From DATARN01 sp963851105 (lineage in GTDB: Bacteria > Actinomycetota > Acidimicrobiia > Acidimicrobiales > Palsa-688), in assembly GCA_963851105.1 (NCBI GenBank), contig CAWKNP010000008.1, positions 620,001-684,000 of the forward strand: a DNA stretch of 64,000 bases, written 5' to 3'. How positions within the stretch are numbered: position 1 is the stretch's first letter; each line of letters starts with the position of its first letter. Below are positions 44,017-51,982 of the stretch, piece after piece. The notes below the pieces were generated by a model, which was not told where the DNA came from, did not search any database, and saw nothing but the letters and a program-made list of their open reading frames with translations. Made by a program: the position numbers and the translations under genes.

Positions 44017-47000
44017 GTGCTGAGCGTGGCCGACCCGGTCATCGCCGAGGTGGTCGAGCGGTCGGCGGATCCCGTCGCGGCGGGCAACGCCATGACCCGC
44101 TTGGCCGAGCTCCGGGCCGATATCGCCGAGCGCTTGCACGTCGACGCGGCCCTCCTGTCGGCGCTCGTCACCGTGGCGGCGGCCAGCCCTTACCTCGCCC
44201 GGGTGTGCGTGACCGACCGGATGGCCGTCGACGTGCTCGCGGATCTCTCGACTCGGCCGGCGCTGACCCGCGACAGCGCCGCCGACCTGAGCCGGTGGAA
44301 GCGGCTCGAACTGCTGCGCATCGCCGCTCGCGACCTTCTCGGCGCCGACGCCCTCGAAGCCACCGGCTCGGCCCTCGCATTGTTGGCCGATGACGTGCTG
44401 GCCGACTCCCTGCGGCTCGGCGGCCGCGAATCCGGTGATCTGGCCGTGATCGCGATGGGGAAGCTCGGTGGCCGGGAGCTCAACTACGCCAGTGACATCG
44501 ACATCATGTTCGTCGGCGAGGGAGATCCCCGCCCGGCGCTGACCGTGGCCCGCCACACCTGGCGAGTCGACATGGACCTGCGGCCCGAGGGGCGCAATGG
44601 GCCACTCACCCGGTCCCTCGAGTCTTACCAGGCGTACTGGGACCGGTGGGCGCACACATGGGAGTTCCAGGCGCTCATCAAGGCCCGGGCGGTCGCCGGC
44701 AGTCCCCTATTGGGTGAGGCGTTCATCCGGGCCGCGGCCGAGCGGGTCTGGGCCCGGCCTTTCGGCGCCGACGAGCTTCGGGCGGTGCGGGCGATGAAGG
44801 CCCGCACCGAGGGCGAGGTCGCCCGCAAGGGCCTCACCGCCCGGGAGTTGAAGCGAGGTCCCGGCGGGATACGCGACGTCGAGTTCGCGGTCCAGTTGCT
44901 GCAGTTGGTGCACGGAAGGGCCGATTCCGCCCTCCGCTCGCCCACCACTCTCACCGCTCTGGCCGAGCTGGCGGCGGCCGGGTACGTCGCGACCGACGAC
45001 GCCTGGGCGCTGGACCAGGCCTACCGTTTCCTGCGCGCCGCGGAACATCGCCTCCAGCTGGTCGAGAACCAACCGGTGCACGCCCTGCCCACCGACACCG
45101 CCGGCCGGGTCCGCCTGGCCCGGGTCATGGGTTTCCGCGATGACGCCACGTCGACCGCCACCGCCTATTTCGAGCGAGAGCTGCGCCGTCACCAGGCGGT
45201 GGTGCGGTCGATCCACGAACGACTGTTCTTCCGGCCCTTGCTCGAGGCGTTCACCCGGGTGCCCGCTACCGGGCGTGAGATGCGGGATATGCCTGGCGAG
45301 GGCACGGGAGGCGCCGGCGGTCCGGGAGGTACCGGTGGCACCGGTGGGACCGGCCTCAGCGGGGCGGCCATCGCCGAGCGCCTGGCGGCGTTCGGATTCA
45401 GCGACGCCGACCGCACCCGCCAGGCCGTCCAGGAGCTGACCCGGGGTTTCTCGCGGTCGTCTCGACTGATGCAGCAGCTCCTGCCGTTGCTGTTCGGGTG
45501 GCTCTCAGAAGCGCCCGACCCCGACCTCGGGCTCCTAGGCCTACGGTCCTTGGCGACCGGCCGGCACCGGCGCGACCAGCTGGTGGCCCTGTTCCGGGAA
45601 TCGCCGGAGGCGGCCCGCCGGCTCTGCCTGCTCCTCGGGACCAGTCCCCTGTTCAACCGGGCCTTCGAGCGCCAGCCCGATCTCTTGGCTGAGCTGGCGA
45701 CGGGTGACGCCCTGGCCTCGGGCTTCACCCGGCCCCGGAGTCGCACGGCACTTGACGCCCGGAGCCGGACGGGGCTTCCCCAGCTGCCGGTACTGCCGCC
45801 CGGGGCAGCCGGCGCCGGCGCTCACCTTCTCGGCGAGGAGCCCGGGGCGTCCGGGGGGGTCATCGGCAAGGAGGCCGAGGCCAGGGCCGGGGCCGGGCCC
45901 GGCGGCGAGGCCGAGTCCGAGGCCAGGGCTGGCGGCGAGACGGCAATCGAGGCCAGGGCCGAGGCTCTTGGGGCGAACACGTCCGATGGCGGCCTGACCG
46001 CCGCGACCGGGGCCGGGACTGGACTGACCGGAGGGGATTTCGACCAGGCGCCGACTGGGGGGCTCGCTCGGTTCGCCTCCCAGGCTCTCACCGAGGCGTT
46101 TGCCTCGGGAGACGGTCCTCGCACCAAGGATGAGTTGCGGGTCCAGGCGTTCACCTCTCTCTCCTGGCGGGCGGGGCCCGACGAACGCCGCCACGGCCTC
46201 GAGCGCCTCGTGCAGTCGGAATGGCTCCGCCTGGCGGCAGGCGACGTGCTGGGGCTGCGGGAAGTGCCCGACACCGAGCGCGGCCTCACCAACCTGGCGG
46301 AAGTGGTGTTGGAAACGGCGTTGAAGGAGGTACAGCCCAAGGTGCCGTTTGCAGTGGTTGCCATGGGTCGATTCGGGGGCGGCGAGTTGTCCTATGCGAG
46401 CGATCTTGACGTGCTGTTCGTCTACGACAGCGACCGGACTTCCGAGGGCGAGGCAGCAGCCAGCGCCCTGATGCGCTACCTCAATGGCGACACCCCGGCG
46501 ACCAGGCTGTGGACGACCGACGCTGACCTGCGGCCCGAGGGCCGCCAGGGACCACTCGCCCGCAGCGTGGCCGCCTACCAGCGCTACCACGAGCGCTGGG
46601 CCCAGCTCTGGGAACGCCAAGCCCTCGTTCGGGGCCGCGTCGTCGCCGGGGATCCCGAAGTGGGGCGGCGATTCGAGGAGATCGTCGCCCCCTTCGTGTG
46701 GGGCTCGCCGTTCACAGATGACGACATCCGCGAAATCCGCCGCATGAAGGCCCGCATCGAGCGGGAACGGATCCCCGCGGGCGAGGATCCGCAGTTCCAC
46801 CTGAAGCTGGGGCGGGGCTCGTTGTCCGACGTGGAGTGGACCGTCCAGCTGCTGCAGCTACAGCATCACGTCCAGGCGGAGGGCACCATGACTGCGCTAG
46901 ACGCGCTGGTGGCAAAAGGTGCGATCGACGCCGAAGACGCAGGCGTGTTGCGGGCCGCCTACCGCTTCTGCGAGGAGACCAGGAACCGGCTCTATCTCGT

Positions 47001-47163
47001 GCGAGGCCAACCCGGCGACGCCCTCCCCGCAACGGGCCCGGTGCTGAGCCACCTGGCCCGCAGCCTCGGAACCACCCCGACCGACCTCCGCGAGGAGTAC
47101 CGCCGCCGCACCCGTCGGAGCCGCCAGGTCATGGAACGGCTCTTCTACGGCCGCACCGACTGA
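44017..47163 (+). CDS. glnE: Bifunctional glutamine synthetase adenylyltransferase/deadenylase, with low-complexity insertions
   Basis: 1048 residues from GTG 44017. Two nucleotidyltransferase domains, each followed by a GlnD-PII-uridylyltransferase-like helical domain: GKLGGRELNYASDIDIMFV (about 149-167) with VDMDLRPEGRNGPL, and GRFGGGELSYASDLDVLFVYD (about 785-805) with DADLRPEGRQGPL. It controls GlnA activity by adenylylating a tyrosine. Two insertions separate the halves: a GTGG-type glycine tract (nt 45300-45360) and a long Ala/Glu/Gly-rich segment (nt 45730-46060), which add about 100 residues to a linker that is short in relatives. The target GlnA lies 9 kb downstream. Confidence 0.95.
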   Translation: MLSVADPVIAEVVERSADPVAAGNAMTRLAELRADIAERLHVDAALLSALVTVAAASPYLARVCVTDRMAVDVLADLSTRPALTRDSAADLSRWKRLELLRIAARDLLGADALEATGSALALLADDVLADSLRLGGRESGDLAVIAMGKLGGRELNYASDIDIMFVGEGDPRPALTVARHTWRVDMDLRPEGRNGPLTRSLESYQAYWDRWAHTWEFQALIKARAVAGSPLLGEAFIRAAAERVWARPFGADELRAVRAMKARTEGEVARKGLTARELKRGPGGIRDVEFAVQLLQLVHGRADSALRSPTTLTALAELAAAGYVATDDAWALDQAYRFLRAAEHRLQLVENQPVHALPTDTAGRVRLARVMGFRDDATSTATAYFERELRRHQAVVRSIHERLFFRPLLEAFTRVPATGREMRDMPGEGTGGAGGPGGTGGTGGTGLSGAAIAERLAAFGFSDADRTRQAVQELTRGFSRSSRLMQQLLPLLFGWLSEAPDPDLGLLGLRSLATGRHRRDQLVALFRESPEAARRLCLLLGTSPLFNRAFERQPDLLAELATGDALASGFTRPRSRTALDARSRTGLPQLPVLPPGAAGAGAHLLGEEPGASGGVIGKEAEARAGAGPGGEAESEARAGGETAIEARAEALGANTSDGGLTAATGAGTGLTGGDFDQAPTGGLARFASQALTEAFASGDGPRTKDELRVQAFTSLSWRAGPDERRHGLERLVQSEWLRLAAGDVLGLREVPDTERGLTNLAEVVLETALKEVQPKVPFAVVAMGRFGGGELSYASDLDVLFVYDSDRTSEGEAAASALMRYLNGDTPATRLWTTDADLRPEGRQGPLARSVAAYQRYHERWAQLWERQALVRGRVVAGDPEVGRRFEEIVAPFVWGSPFTDDDIREIRRMKARIERERIPAGEDPQFHLKLGRGSLSDVEWTVQLLQLQHHVQAEGTMTALDALVAKGAIDAEDAGVLRAAYRFCEETRNRLYLVRGQPGDALPATGPVLSHLARSLGTTPTDLREEYRRRTRRSRQVMERLFYGRTD

Positions 47164-47342
47164 CCCCTGGTCACAAATCCCACCCCAGACACGGACAACC
47201 GACCACCCCCCAACCACCCCGCCGCACCCCTGGTCACAAACCCCACCCCAGACACGGACAACCGACCACCCCCCCAACCACCCCGCCGCACCCCTGGTCA
47301 CAAACCCCACCCCAGACACGGACAACCGACCACCCCCCCAAC
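47164..47342. repeat. 63-64-bp tandem repeat array, 2.8 copies
   Basis: Units start at 47164, 47227 and 47291 with CCCCTGGTCACAAA, and are near-identical apart from an extra C in a C-run. The array begins directly at the glnE stop. C-rich on the plus strand. No gene is supported within it; the frame on the other strand stays open only because the unit is a multiple of three. Confidence 0.9.
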
Positions 47343-47375
47343 CGGAGCCCACCCCCGGGCTACGCCGGGCCCGCC

Positions 47376-47466
47376 CGGAGGATCGCCAGGTCATGGCCGG
47401 TCCGTCTATGGCCGAACGGGCCGACCCGTCACGAACCGCACCAAAGACACCCAACGGCTGACCACC
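47376..47466. repeat. Decayed copy of the glnE 3' end plus one repeat unit
   Basis: Bases 47376-47415 align with the last codons of glnE (CGGAG..CGCCAGGTCATGG.. / TCTAtGGCCG) and the following bases with the repeat unit (GTCACGAACC..CAC..AGACAC..GACCACC). It looks like an old duplication of the boundary. A further partial unit (TTCACAACTGGCGCCCCAGACACG) follows at about 47491-47515. The rest up to 47610 holds nothing else recognisable. Confidence 0.6.
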
Positions 47467-47610
47467 CTCGCCGGAGGACCACTGGGCCACGTTCACAACT
47501 GGCGCCCCAGACACGCCGTCGCGGGCTAGCCGCGCCTGCCGCCCCGAGCGTGCGCCTCGCCCACTGAAAACCGGGAGACATGGCCTCCCTTTTTTCCAAA
47601 TCCTTTGACT

Positions 47611-47638
47611 CCTAATGATTTGTATGCTAATCATTAGG
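47611..47638 (+). promoter_or_regulatory. MarR-type operator overlapping the promoter
   Basis: Perfect 10-bp inverted repeat CCTAATGATT-n8-AATCATTAGG, ending on the first base of the MarR gene's GTG. The spacer contains TATGCT, a candidate -10. A bound regulator would block transcription of marR and the exporter genes. Confidence 0.8.
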
Positions 47639-48087
47639 TGTCTATGGAAGAGCGGCTCGGACGGCTGGTCGGCATGACCGGCAAGGTGGTGCGGGAGCAC
47701 TTCGATCGCAGCCTCATGGCGGTCGGCTCGTCGCTCAACACCTATGTGGTGCTGCGGACCGTTGCCCGATGCCCCGCCATGAGCCAGCGCCATCTCGCCA
47801 CCGTTCTCGGCATCGAGGGCCCCACCCTCACCCACCACCTCGATCGCCTCGCCCACGACGGGCTCATCGAGCGGGTGCGCGACCCCGCCGATCGCCGGGT
47901 GTCCCATGTCGAGTTGACGCCAGCCGGCCAAGCCCATCTCGACGAGGTCGAGGCGTACGCGGAGCAACACGACAAGGAGTTCCGCAGCCTGTTCAGCCCG
48001 TCGGAAGCGGCGACCCTGGAACGACTTTTGAACCGTATTCGCGACCACTTCACCGAGGAGGCTGATGTCCACGACCCAGCTCGATAA
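47638..48087 (+). CDS. MarR-family transcriptional regulator
   Basis: 149 residues from GTG 47638 or 147 from ATG 47644; no Shine-Dalgarno motif, so a leaderless transcript is likely. Winged helix: MSQRHLATVLGIEGPTLTHHLDRLAHDGLIERVRDPADRRVSHVELTPAGQ, with the DPADRR wing typical of MarR. The N- and C-terminal helices form the dimer domain. Its 3' end overlaps the ABC ATPase gene by 23 bp. A perfect palindrome over its own promoter indicates autorepression and induction of the downstream exporter by a ligand. Confidence 0.94.
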   Translation: MSMEERLGRLVGMTGKVVREHFDRSLMAVGSSLNTYVVLRTVARCPAMSQRHLATVLGIEGPTLTHHLDRLAHDGLIERVRDPADRRVSHVELTPAGQAHLDEVEAYAEQHDKEFRSLFSPSEAATLERLLNRIRDHFTEEADVHDPAR

Positions 48088-49063
48088 CTCCGCCGCGGCG
48101 CCCAGCGCGGTCGATGAACGTGAGGTCATCCGCACCGTCGACCTCACCAAGACCTATCCGGGGACCGACTTCAAGGCCGTCGACTCCCTCAACCTGTCGG
48201 TGTACCGCGGGGAGATCTTCGGACTACTGGGCCCCAACGGCGCCGGTAAGACGACGACTGCGGGGATGCTCACCACCCGGGTCCTGCCGACCTCGGGCCA
48301 GGCGATCGTGGGCGGGATCGACGTCGTCGCCCACCCCGCCCTGGCCAAGCAGGTCATCGGCGTCGTCACCCAGCAGAACACCCTCGACCGGGCGCTCACC
48401 GTGTGGGAGAACCTCTACTACCACGGGCGCCTGTTCGGTATGCCGAGCCGCGACGCCAAGCAGGCCGCCGACCAGCTCCTCGACCAGTTCCAGCTGGCCA
48501 AATGGGCCAAGAAGTCGGTGTTCGCCCTCTCGGGAGGCATGGCGCAGCGACTCATGGTGGCCCGGTCGATCCTGCACAAGCCGGACATCCTGTTCCTGGA
48601 CGAGCCGACCGCCGGGCTCGATCCCCAGAGCCGCATCGCCCTGTGGGAGATCCTGGGCGCCCTCCACGCGGGCGGCCAGACCATCCTCCTGACCACGCAC
48701 TACATGGAGGAAGCCGACCAGCTCTGCAACCGCCTGGCCATCATGGACCACGGCAAGATCCTGGCCCTCGACACGCCCGCCGGCCTCAAGGCGTCGGTGG
48801 GCGCCGACTCCATCGTGACCGTCCACGCCTCGGGCGACCTCGCCCGTCTGGCGGTCGTGTTCCAGTCCGAGGTTGCCGGCGTGACATCGGTCAACCAGGT
48901 CGACAACAGCCTCCAAGTCCATGTCAAAGGGGCCTCCAGCGTGGTGCCGGCGATCGTGACGTCGGCCGAGCGCAATGGATTCCAGCTCCAGGATCTGTCG
49001 GTGGCGGAGCCGACCCTCGAGACCGTTTTCATCAACCTCACCGGAAAGGATCTCCGTGACTGA
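48065..49063 (+). CDS. ABC exporter ATP-binding protein (DrrA/daunorubicin-resistance family)
   Basis: 332 residues from ATG 48065 with GAGGAGG upstream. Walker A LLGPNGAGKTTT, Q-loop VVTQQNTLDRALTVWENL, signature LSGGMAQRLMVARS, Walker B ILFLDEPTAGLDPQ, switch TTHYMEEADQL. The C-terminal about 95 residues are the extra domain found in DrrA-like ATPases. Works with the ABC-2 permease encoded next to export a drug, lipid or antibiotic-like compound. Regulated with the upstream MarR gene. Confidence 0.95.
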   Translation: MSTTQLDNSAAAPSAVDEREVIRTVDLTKTYPGTDFKAVDSLNLSVYRGEIFGLLGPNGAGKTTTAGMLTTRVLPTSGQAIVGGIDVVAHPALAKQVIGVVTQQNTLDRALTVWENLYYHGRLFGMPSRDAKQAADQLLDQFQLAKWAKKSVFALSGGMAQRLMVARSILHKPDILFLDEPTAGLDPQSRIALWEILGALHAGGQTILLTTHYMEEADQLCNRLAIMDHGKILALDTPAGLKASVGADSIVTVHASGDLARLAVVFQSEVAGVTSVNQVDNSLQVHVKGASSVVPAIVTSAERNGFQLQDLSVAEPTLETVFINLTGKDLRD

Positions 49064-49970
49064 CACCGTGGCCCCTGCAGCAACCACTTCTCCGGGACCG
49101 GTGGCGCCGATCCGCCCCGATTACGCCGGCGCCAAAAGGGGTCGCTCGGCATCAAAGGCCAGCCGGGAGGCGTTCGTCGCCCTCATGCAGCGAGACCTGA
49201 CCGTGCTGCGGAAGAACCTCGGGGAGTTCGTCGGCCGGACCATCATCCAGCCGTTCCTCCTCGTCTTCGTCTTCCTCTACGTGTTTCCCCAGATCGGCCA
49301 GGGGATCGGCGGCGCCGGCGGCACAGCGGGCGAATCGGCCTTCGCCAGTGTGCTGATCGCGGGCGTCATCGGGATCTCGATCATGTTCCAGGGCATCATG
49401 TCGGTCGCCCTGCCGATGGCCACGGAGTTCGGCTACACCAAGGAGATCGAGGACCGGGTCCTGGCGCCCATGCCGGTGTCGCTCGTCGCCCTGGGGAAAG
49501 TCGCGGCGGGCGCCGTCCAGGGCCTGATCGCGGCCATCATCGTCTTTCCGGTCGCCCGGTTCGTGCACGCCAAAGGGGTAACGCCTCACCTGGCCATCCA
49601 CTGGCCGATCCTCATCACCCTGCTGCCGATCGCCTGCGTCATGTGCGCCAGCTTCGGGATGGTTCTCGGAACCCGCGTCGAGCCGCGGAACATCTCGGCC
49701 ATGTTCGGATTCATCGTGCTGCCCATGACCTTCCTGGGAGGGACGTACTACACCTGGACCGCCCTGCAGCACGTCAAGGTGGGCGGGTTTCCCTGGCTCC
49801 AGACGCTGGTGCTGGTGAACCCGTTGATCTACGTGACCGAGGGTTTCCGGGCCGCGCTCACCACAACGTCCCACATGCACCTCTACGTGATCTACCCGGT
49901 GTTACTGGCCATCACCGGTTTCCTGCTGTGGCAGGGGATCGTGGGCTTCAAGAAGCGGGTCCTGGCCTAG
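49056..49970 (+). CDS. ABC-2 type exporter permease (DrrB-like)
   Basis: 304 residues from GTG 49056, overlapping the ATPase gene by 8 bp. A cytoplasmic N-terminus of about 45 residues precedes six predicted TM helices. Typical ABC-2 features: MQRDLTVLRKNLGEFVGRTIIQPFLLVFVF, then GYTKEIEDRVLAPMPVSLVALGKV and FIVLPMTFLGGTYYTW, NPLIYVTEGFR. Forms the membrane part of the DrrA/DrrB-like exporter. Substrate unknown. Confidence 0.94.
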   Translation: MTDTVAPAATTSPGPVAPIRPDYAGAKRGRSASKASREAFVALMQRDLTVLRKNLGEFVGRTIIQPFLLVFVFLYVFPQIGQGIGGAGGTAGESAFASVLIAGVIGISIMFQGIMSVALPMATEFGYTKEIEDRVLAPMPVSLVALGKVAAGAVQGLIAAIIVFPVARFVHAKGVTPHLAIHWPILITLLPIACVMCASFGMVLGTRVEPRNISAMFGFIVLPMTFLGGTYYTWTALQHVKVGGFPWLQTLVLVNPLIYVTEGFRAALTTTSHMHLYVIYPVLLAITGFLLWQGIVGFKKRVLA

Positions 49971-50638
49971 GGCCAGAGGCCGAGGACCTGCCAACCACGA
50001 TCAGGGAAGCCAGCAGCCTCGGCGACGGTCGCCGAGGCGATGTTCTTCGGGTCATGAAGGTAGGTGGGCACCGCGCCCTGGTCGACGATCCGGCGGGCCG
50101 CCTGGGCAACGAGGCGGCGTCCCAGGCCCCGGCCGGAAAAAACGGGCTCGGTGCCCACGGCCAGTTCCTGGCCGAAACGATCGTGGCGCTTGATCCCGAC
50201 GCCCGATGCATAGGAACCATCGACGAGGGCCACCAGAACCTCGCCGCCGAAGGGTCGCAACCACCGCGGGACCCGCGCATCGTCTACCGGCAACCAGATG
50301 CCCGCTTCGGGCAGTGGCGCCACGGCCTCCGACCAACGGAAGACGCCGCTACCGAGGCGAGCTGCGGGCCGGTCGAGCATGGCGCCGAGTTCGCGCCCGA
50401 GTCGGTCCAGCCCACCGCCCGCGGCGGACGTCCGGGCCTCGGGAAGGATGTCCGGTGGGACGGAGAGCACCGTCCCGTCCGGGCTGGTCACGCCGACCAC
50501 CTCATGGACCCGTCCGTCCCAACCAGGTTCCGTCCGGCCGGGTGCCGTGGTCACGACGACCCTGTCGGTGGGCGGCCAGACACCCAACCACTCAATGAGG
50601 TGGCGTTCGAGTCGATGTCGCACACGAGCAGCTAACAC
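49967..50638 (-). CDS. GNAT-family acetyltransferase-like protein
   Basis: About 223 residues from GTG 50638; an upstream ATG at 50707 in the same frame would include the terminator-like hairpin and is less likely. The C-terminal part has a GNAT acetyl-CoA pattern: VALVDGSYASGVGIKRHDRFGQELAVGTEPVFSGRGLGRRLVAQAARRIVDQG, followed by AEAAGFPDRGWQVLG. The N-terminal half (HLIEWLGVW ... VHEVVGVTSPDGTVLSVPPD) is of unknown role. Target unknown. Its stop overlaps that of the convergent exporter permease by 4 bp. Confidence 0.82.
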   Translation of the reverse strand: MLAARVRHRLERHLIEWLGVWPPTDRVVVTTAPGRTEPGWDGRVHEVVGVTSPDGTVLSVPPDILPEARTSAAGGGLDRLGRELGAMLDRPAARLGSGVFRWSEAVAPLPEAGIWLPVDDARVPRWLRPFGGEVLVALVDGSYASGVGIKRHDRFGQELAVGTEPVFSGRGLGRRLVAQAARRIVDQGAVPTYLHDPKNIASATVAEAAGFPDRGWQVLGLWP

Positions 50639-50688
50639 CGCCGCGGGGAGGTGCAATCCCTGGCATGGTGCTCGGTCCGGAGCCAAAG

Positions 50689-50724
50689 TGCTGCGAAACA
50701 ACGGCATTGTGTCGTTTCGCAGCA
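50689..50724 (-). terminator. Hairpin between the ECF sigma and GNAT genes
   Basis: Perfect 11-bp inverted repeat TGCTGCGAAAC / GTTTCGCAGCA with a 14-nt loop, 15 bp past the sigma stop on the minus strand. The downstream U-tract is short (CTTTGG), so it may be a terminator or, less likely, an operator for the GNAT gene. Confidence 0.55.
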
Positions 50725-50738
50725 GGAGAGAGGCAAAG

Positions 50739-51278
50739 TCAGGTCAGCGGCGCCCCCTGGCGATCTCCGGTGGTGTCGTCCAGCGCGGCAACCAGGTCCT
50801 GGCGGGCGCGGGCCACGCGAGAGCGGATGGTGCCGACCGGGCAACGCAACACCTCGGCTGCCTCGGCGTAGCTGAGACCGAGGACCTGGGTGAGCACGAA
50901 CGCGCTGCGGCGGCCTTCGGGCAGCCCGTTGACCACGGCCTGAAGCACCACCCGATCATCGGGGCGCGAGGGACTCGGCGCAGCCGCGGGGGCCGCCCGG
51001 CGGCGGCGTTGCTGGGCGCGGATGTGGTCGGCGACGCTGCGGCGGGCAATGGTCAGCAACCACGTCCGGATGCTGGCGTCGCCGCGGAACCGGGGCAGGG
51101 CCCTGATCGCCCGGAGGTATACCTCCTGGGTGAGGTCGTCGGCATCGCCGGGGTCGCCGAGGTGGGCGCAAAAGCGCCACACGTCCGCCTGGGTGGCGCG
51201 AATCAGGTGCTGTAGGGCAGCCTGGTCGCCCTTGGCGGCCGCCAGCGCCCACCCGGTGGTCTCGTCCACTGCCACCAC
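50739..51278 (-). CDS. ECF-type RNA polymerase sigma factor
   Basis: 179 residues from GTG 51278. Region 2: ATQADVWRFCAHLGDPGDADDLTQEVYLRAIRALPRFRGDASIRTWLLTIARR; region 4: VNGLPEGRRSAFVLTQVLGLSYAEAAEVLRCPVGTIRSRVARARQDLV. Resembles the mycobacterial SigC-like group. It is divergent, 47 bp, from a zinc-finger membrane anti-sigma gene that leads a copper-type operon, so the pair probably controls that operon. Confidence 0.94.
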   Translation of the reverse strand: MVAVDETTGWALAAAKGDQAALQHLIRATQADVWRFCAHLGDPGDADDLTQEVYLRAIRALPRFRGDASIRTWLLTIARRSVADHIRAQQRRRRAAPAAAPSPSRPDDRVVLQAVVNGLPEGRRSAFVLTQVLGLSYAEAAEVLRCPVGTIRSRVARARQDLVAALDDTTGDRQGAPLT

Positions 51279-51325
51279 GTTAGAAGTGCCAGGAACTTGT
51301 CTGCCATCTCCGGCGACTACCAGGC

Positions 51326-51982
51326 ATGGACTGCCACGCCTACCGGGAGGCCATTTCCGCCCGCATCGACGGTGAAATCCACGATCTCGAGGCGCGAGCC
51401 CTCGACGCCCATCTGGCGACCTGTGCCGGCTGTGCGGCCTGGGCCGACGCCGCGGTGGCGGTGACGAGGGCCGCCCGGATGAACACCGCCGAAGCGGTGC
51501 CCGACCTGACCGGCGCCATCATGGCCCGTGCGGGCGGGGGGCCCCGGCGGGCGAGTCGTCCGACCCGGGCCTGGGAAGCTTCACCCAGCGCCGTCGCCCG
51601 GCTGGGCCTTGTCCTGGTCGCCGTAGCCCAACTGTTCCTGGCGGTACCCGCCCTGCTCGGCCACGATGTCGGGGCGTCCATCCACGTCGCCCATGAGCAG
51701 GGATCGTGGTTCCTCGCCCTCGGGGTCGGGCTGCTCGTGGCGGCACTGAAGCCCCGGCGCGCCGCCGCCCTCCTCCCCGTGGTCTGGGCGCTCGCCGCGG
51801 GCTTCGCCTTCACGATGGCGGTCGACATCGGGGCGGGTCGAACGCAGGCCGCGGCCGAGGCACCGCACGGCCTGGCCTTTCTCGGACTCGGGTTCCTGTG
51901 GGTCCTGGCCCGGGAGGTCCGCGATCTGAAGGTCCGGACGGTCTCGCGGCGCCGTAGGACGCGTGTGAGACAGCCGGCATGA
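51326..51982 (+). CDS. Membrane anti-sigma factor with zf-HC2 domain
   Basis: 218 residues from ATG 51326. The N-terminal zinc-binding anti-sigma motif reads DCHAYREAISARIDGE then HLATCAGC (HxxxC-type CHCC-like ligands). After a linker (about 65-90) come four hydrophobic segments (LGLVLVAVAQLFLAVPALLG, WFLALGVGLLVAAL, AALLPVVWALAAGFAFTMAVD, LAFLGLGFLWVLA), so it is a polytopic membrane protein. Binds the divergent ECF factor in the absence of a signal. Its stop overlaps the CopCD start by 4 bp. Confidence 0.9.
   Translation: MDCHAYREAISARIDGEIHDLEARALDAHLATCAGCAAWADAAVAVTRAARMNTAEAVPDLTGAIMARAGGGPRRASRPTRAWEASPSAVARLGLVLVAVAQLFLAVPALLGHDVGASIHVAHEQGSWFLALGVGLLVAALKPRRAAALLPVVWALAAGFAFTMAVDIGAGRTQAAAEAPHGLAFLGLGFLWVLAREVRDLKVRTVSRRRRTRVRQPA

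Noticed and set aside
47164..47342. CRISPR-like repeat array
   Set aside because: The whole 63-bp unit is repeated without variable spacers and no cas genes are near.
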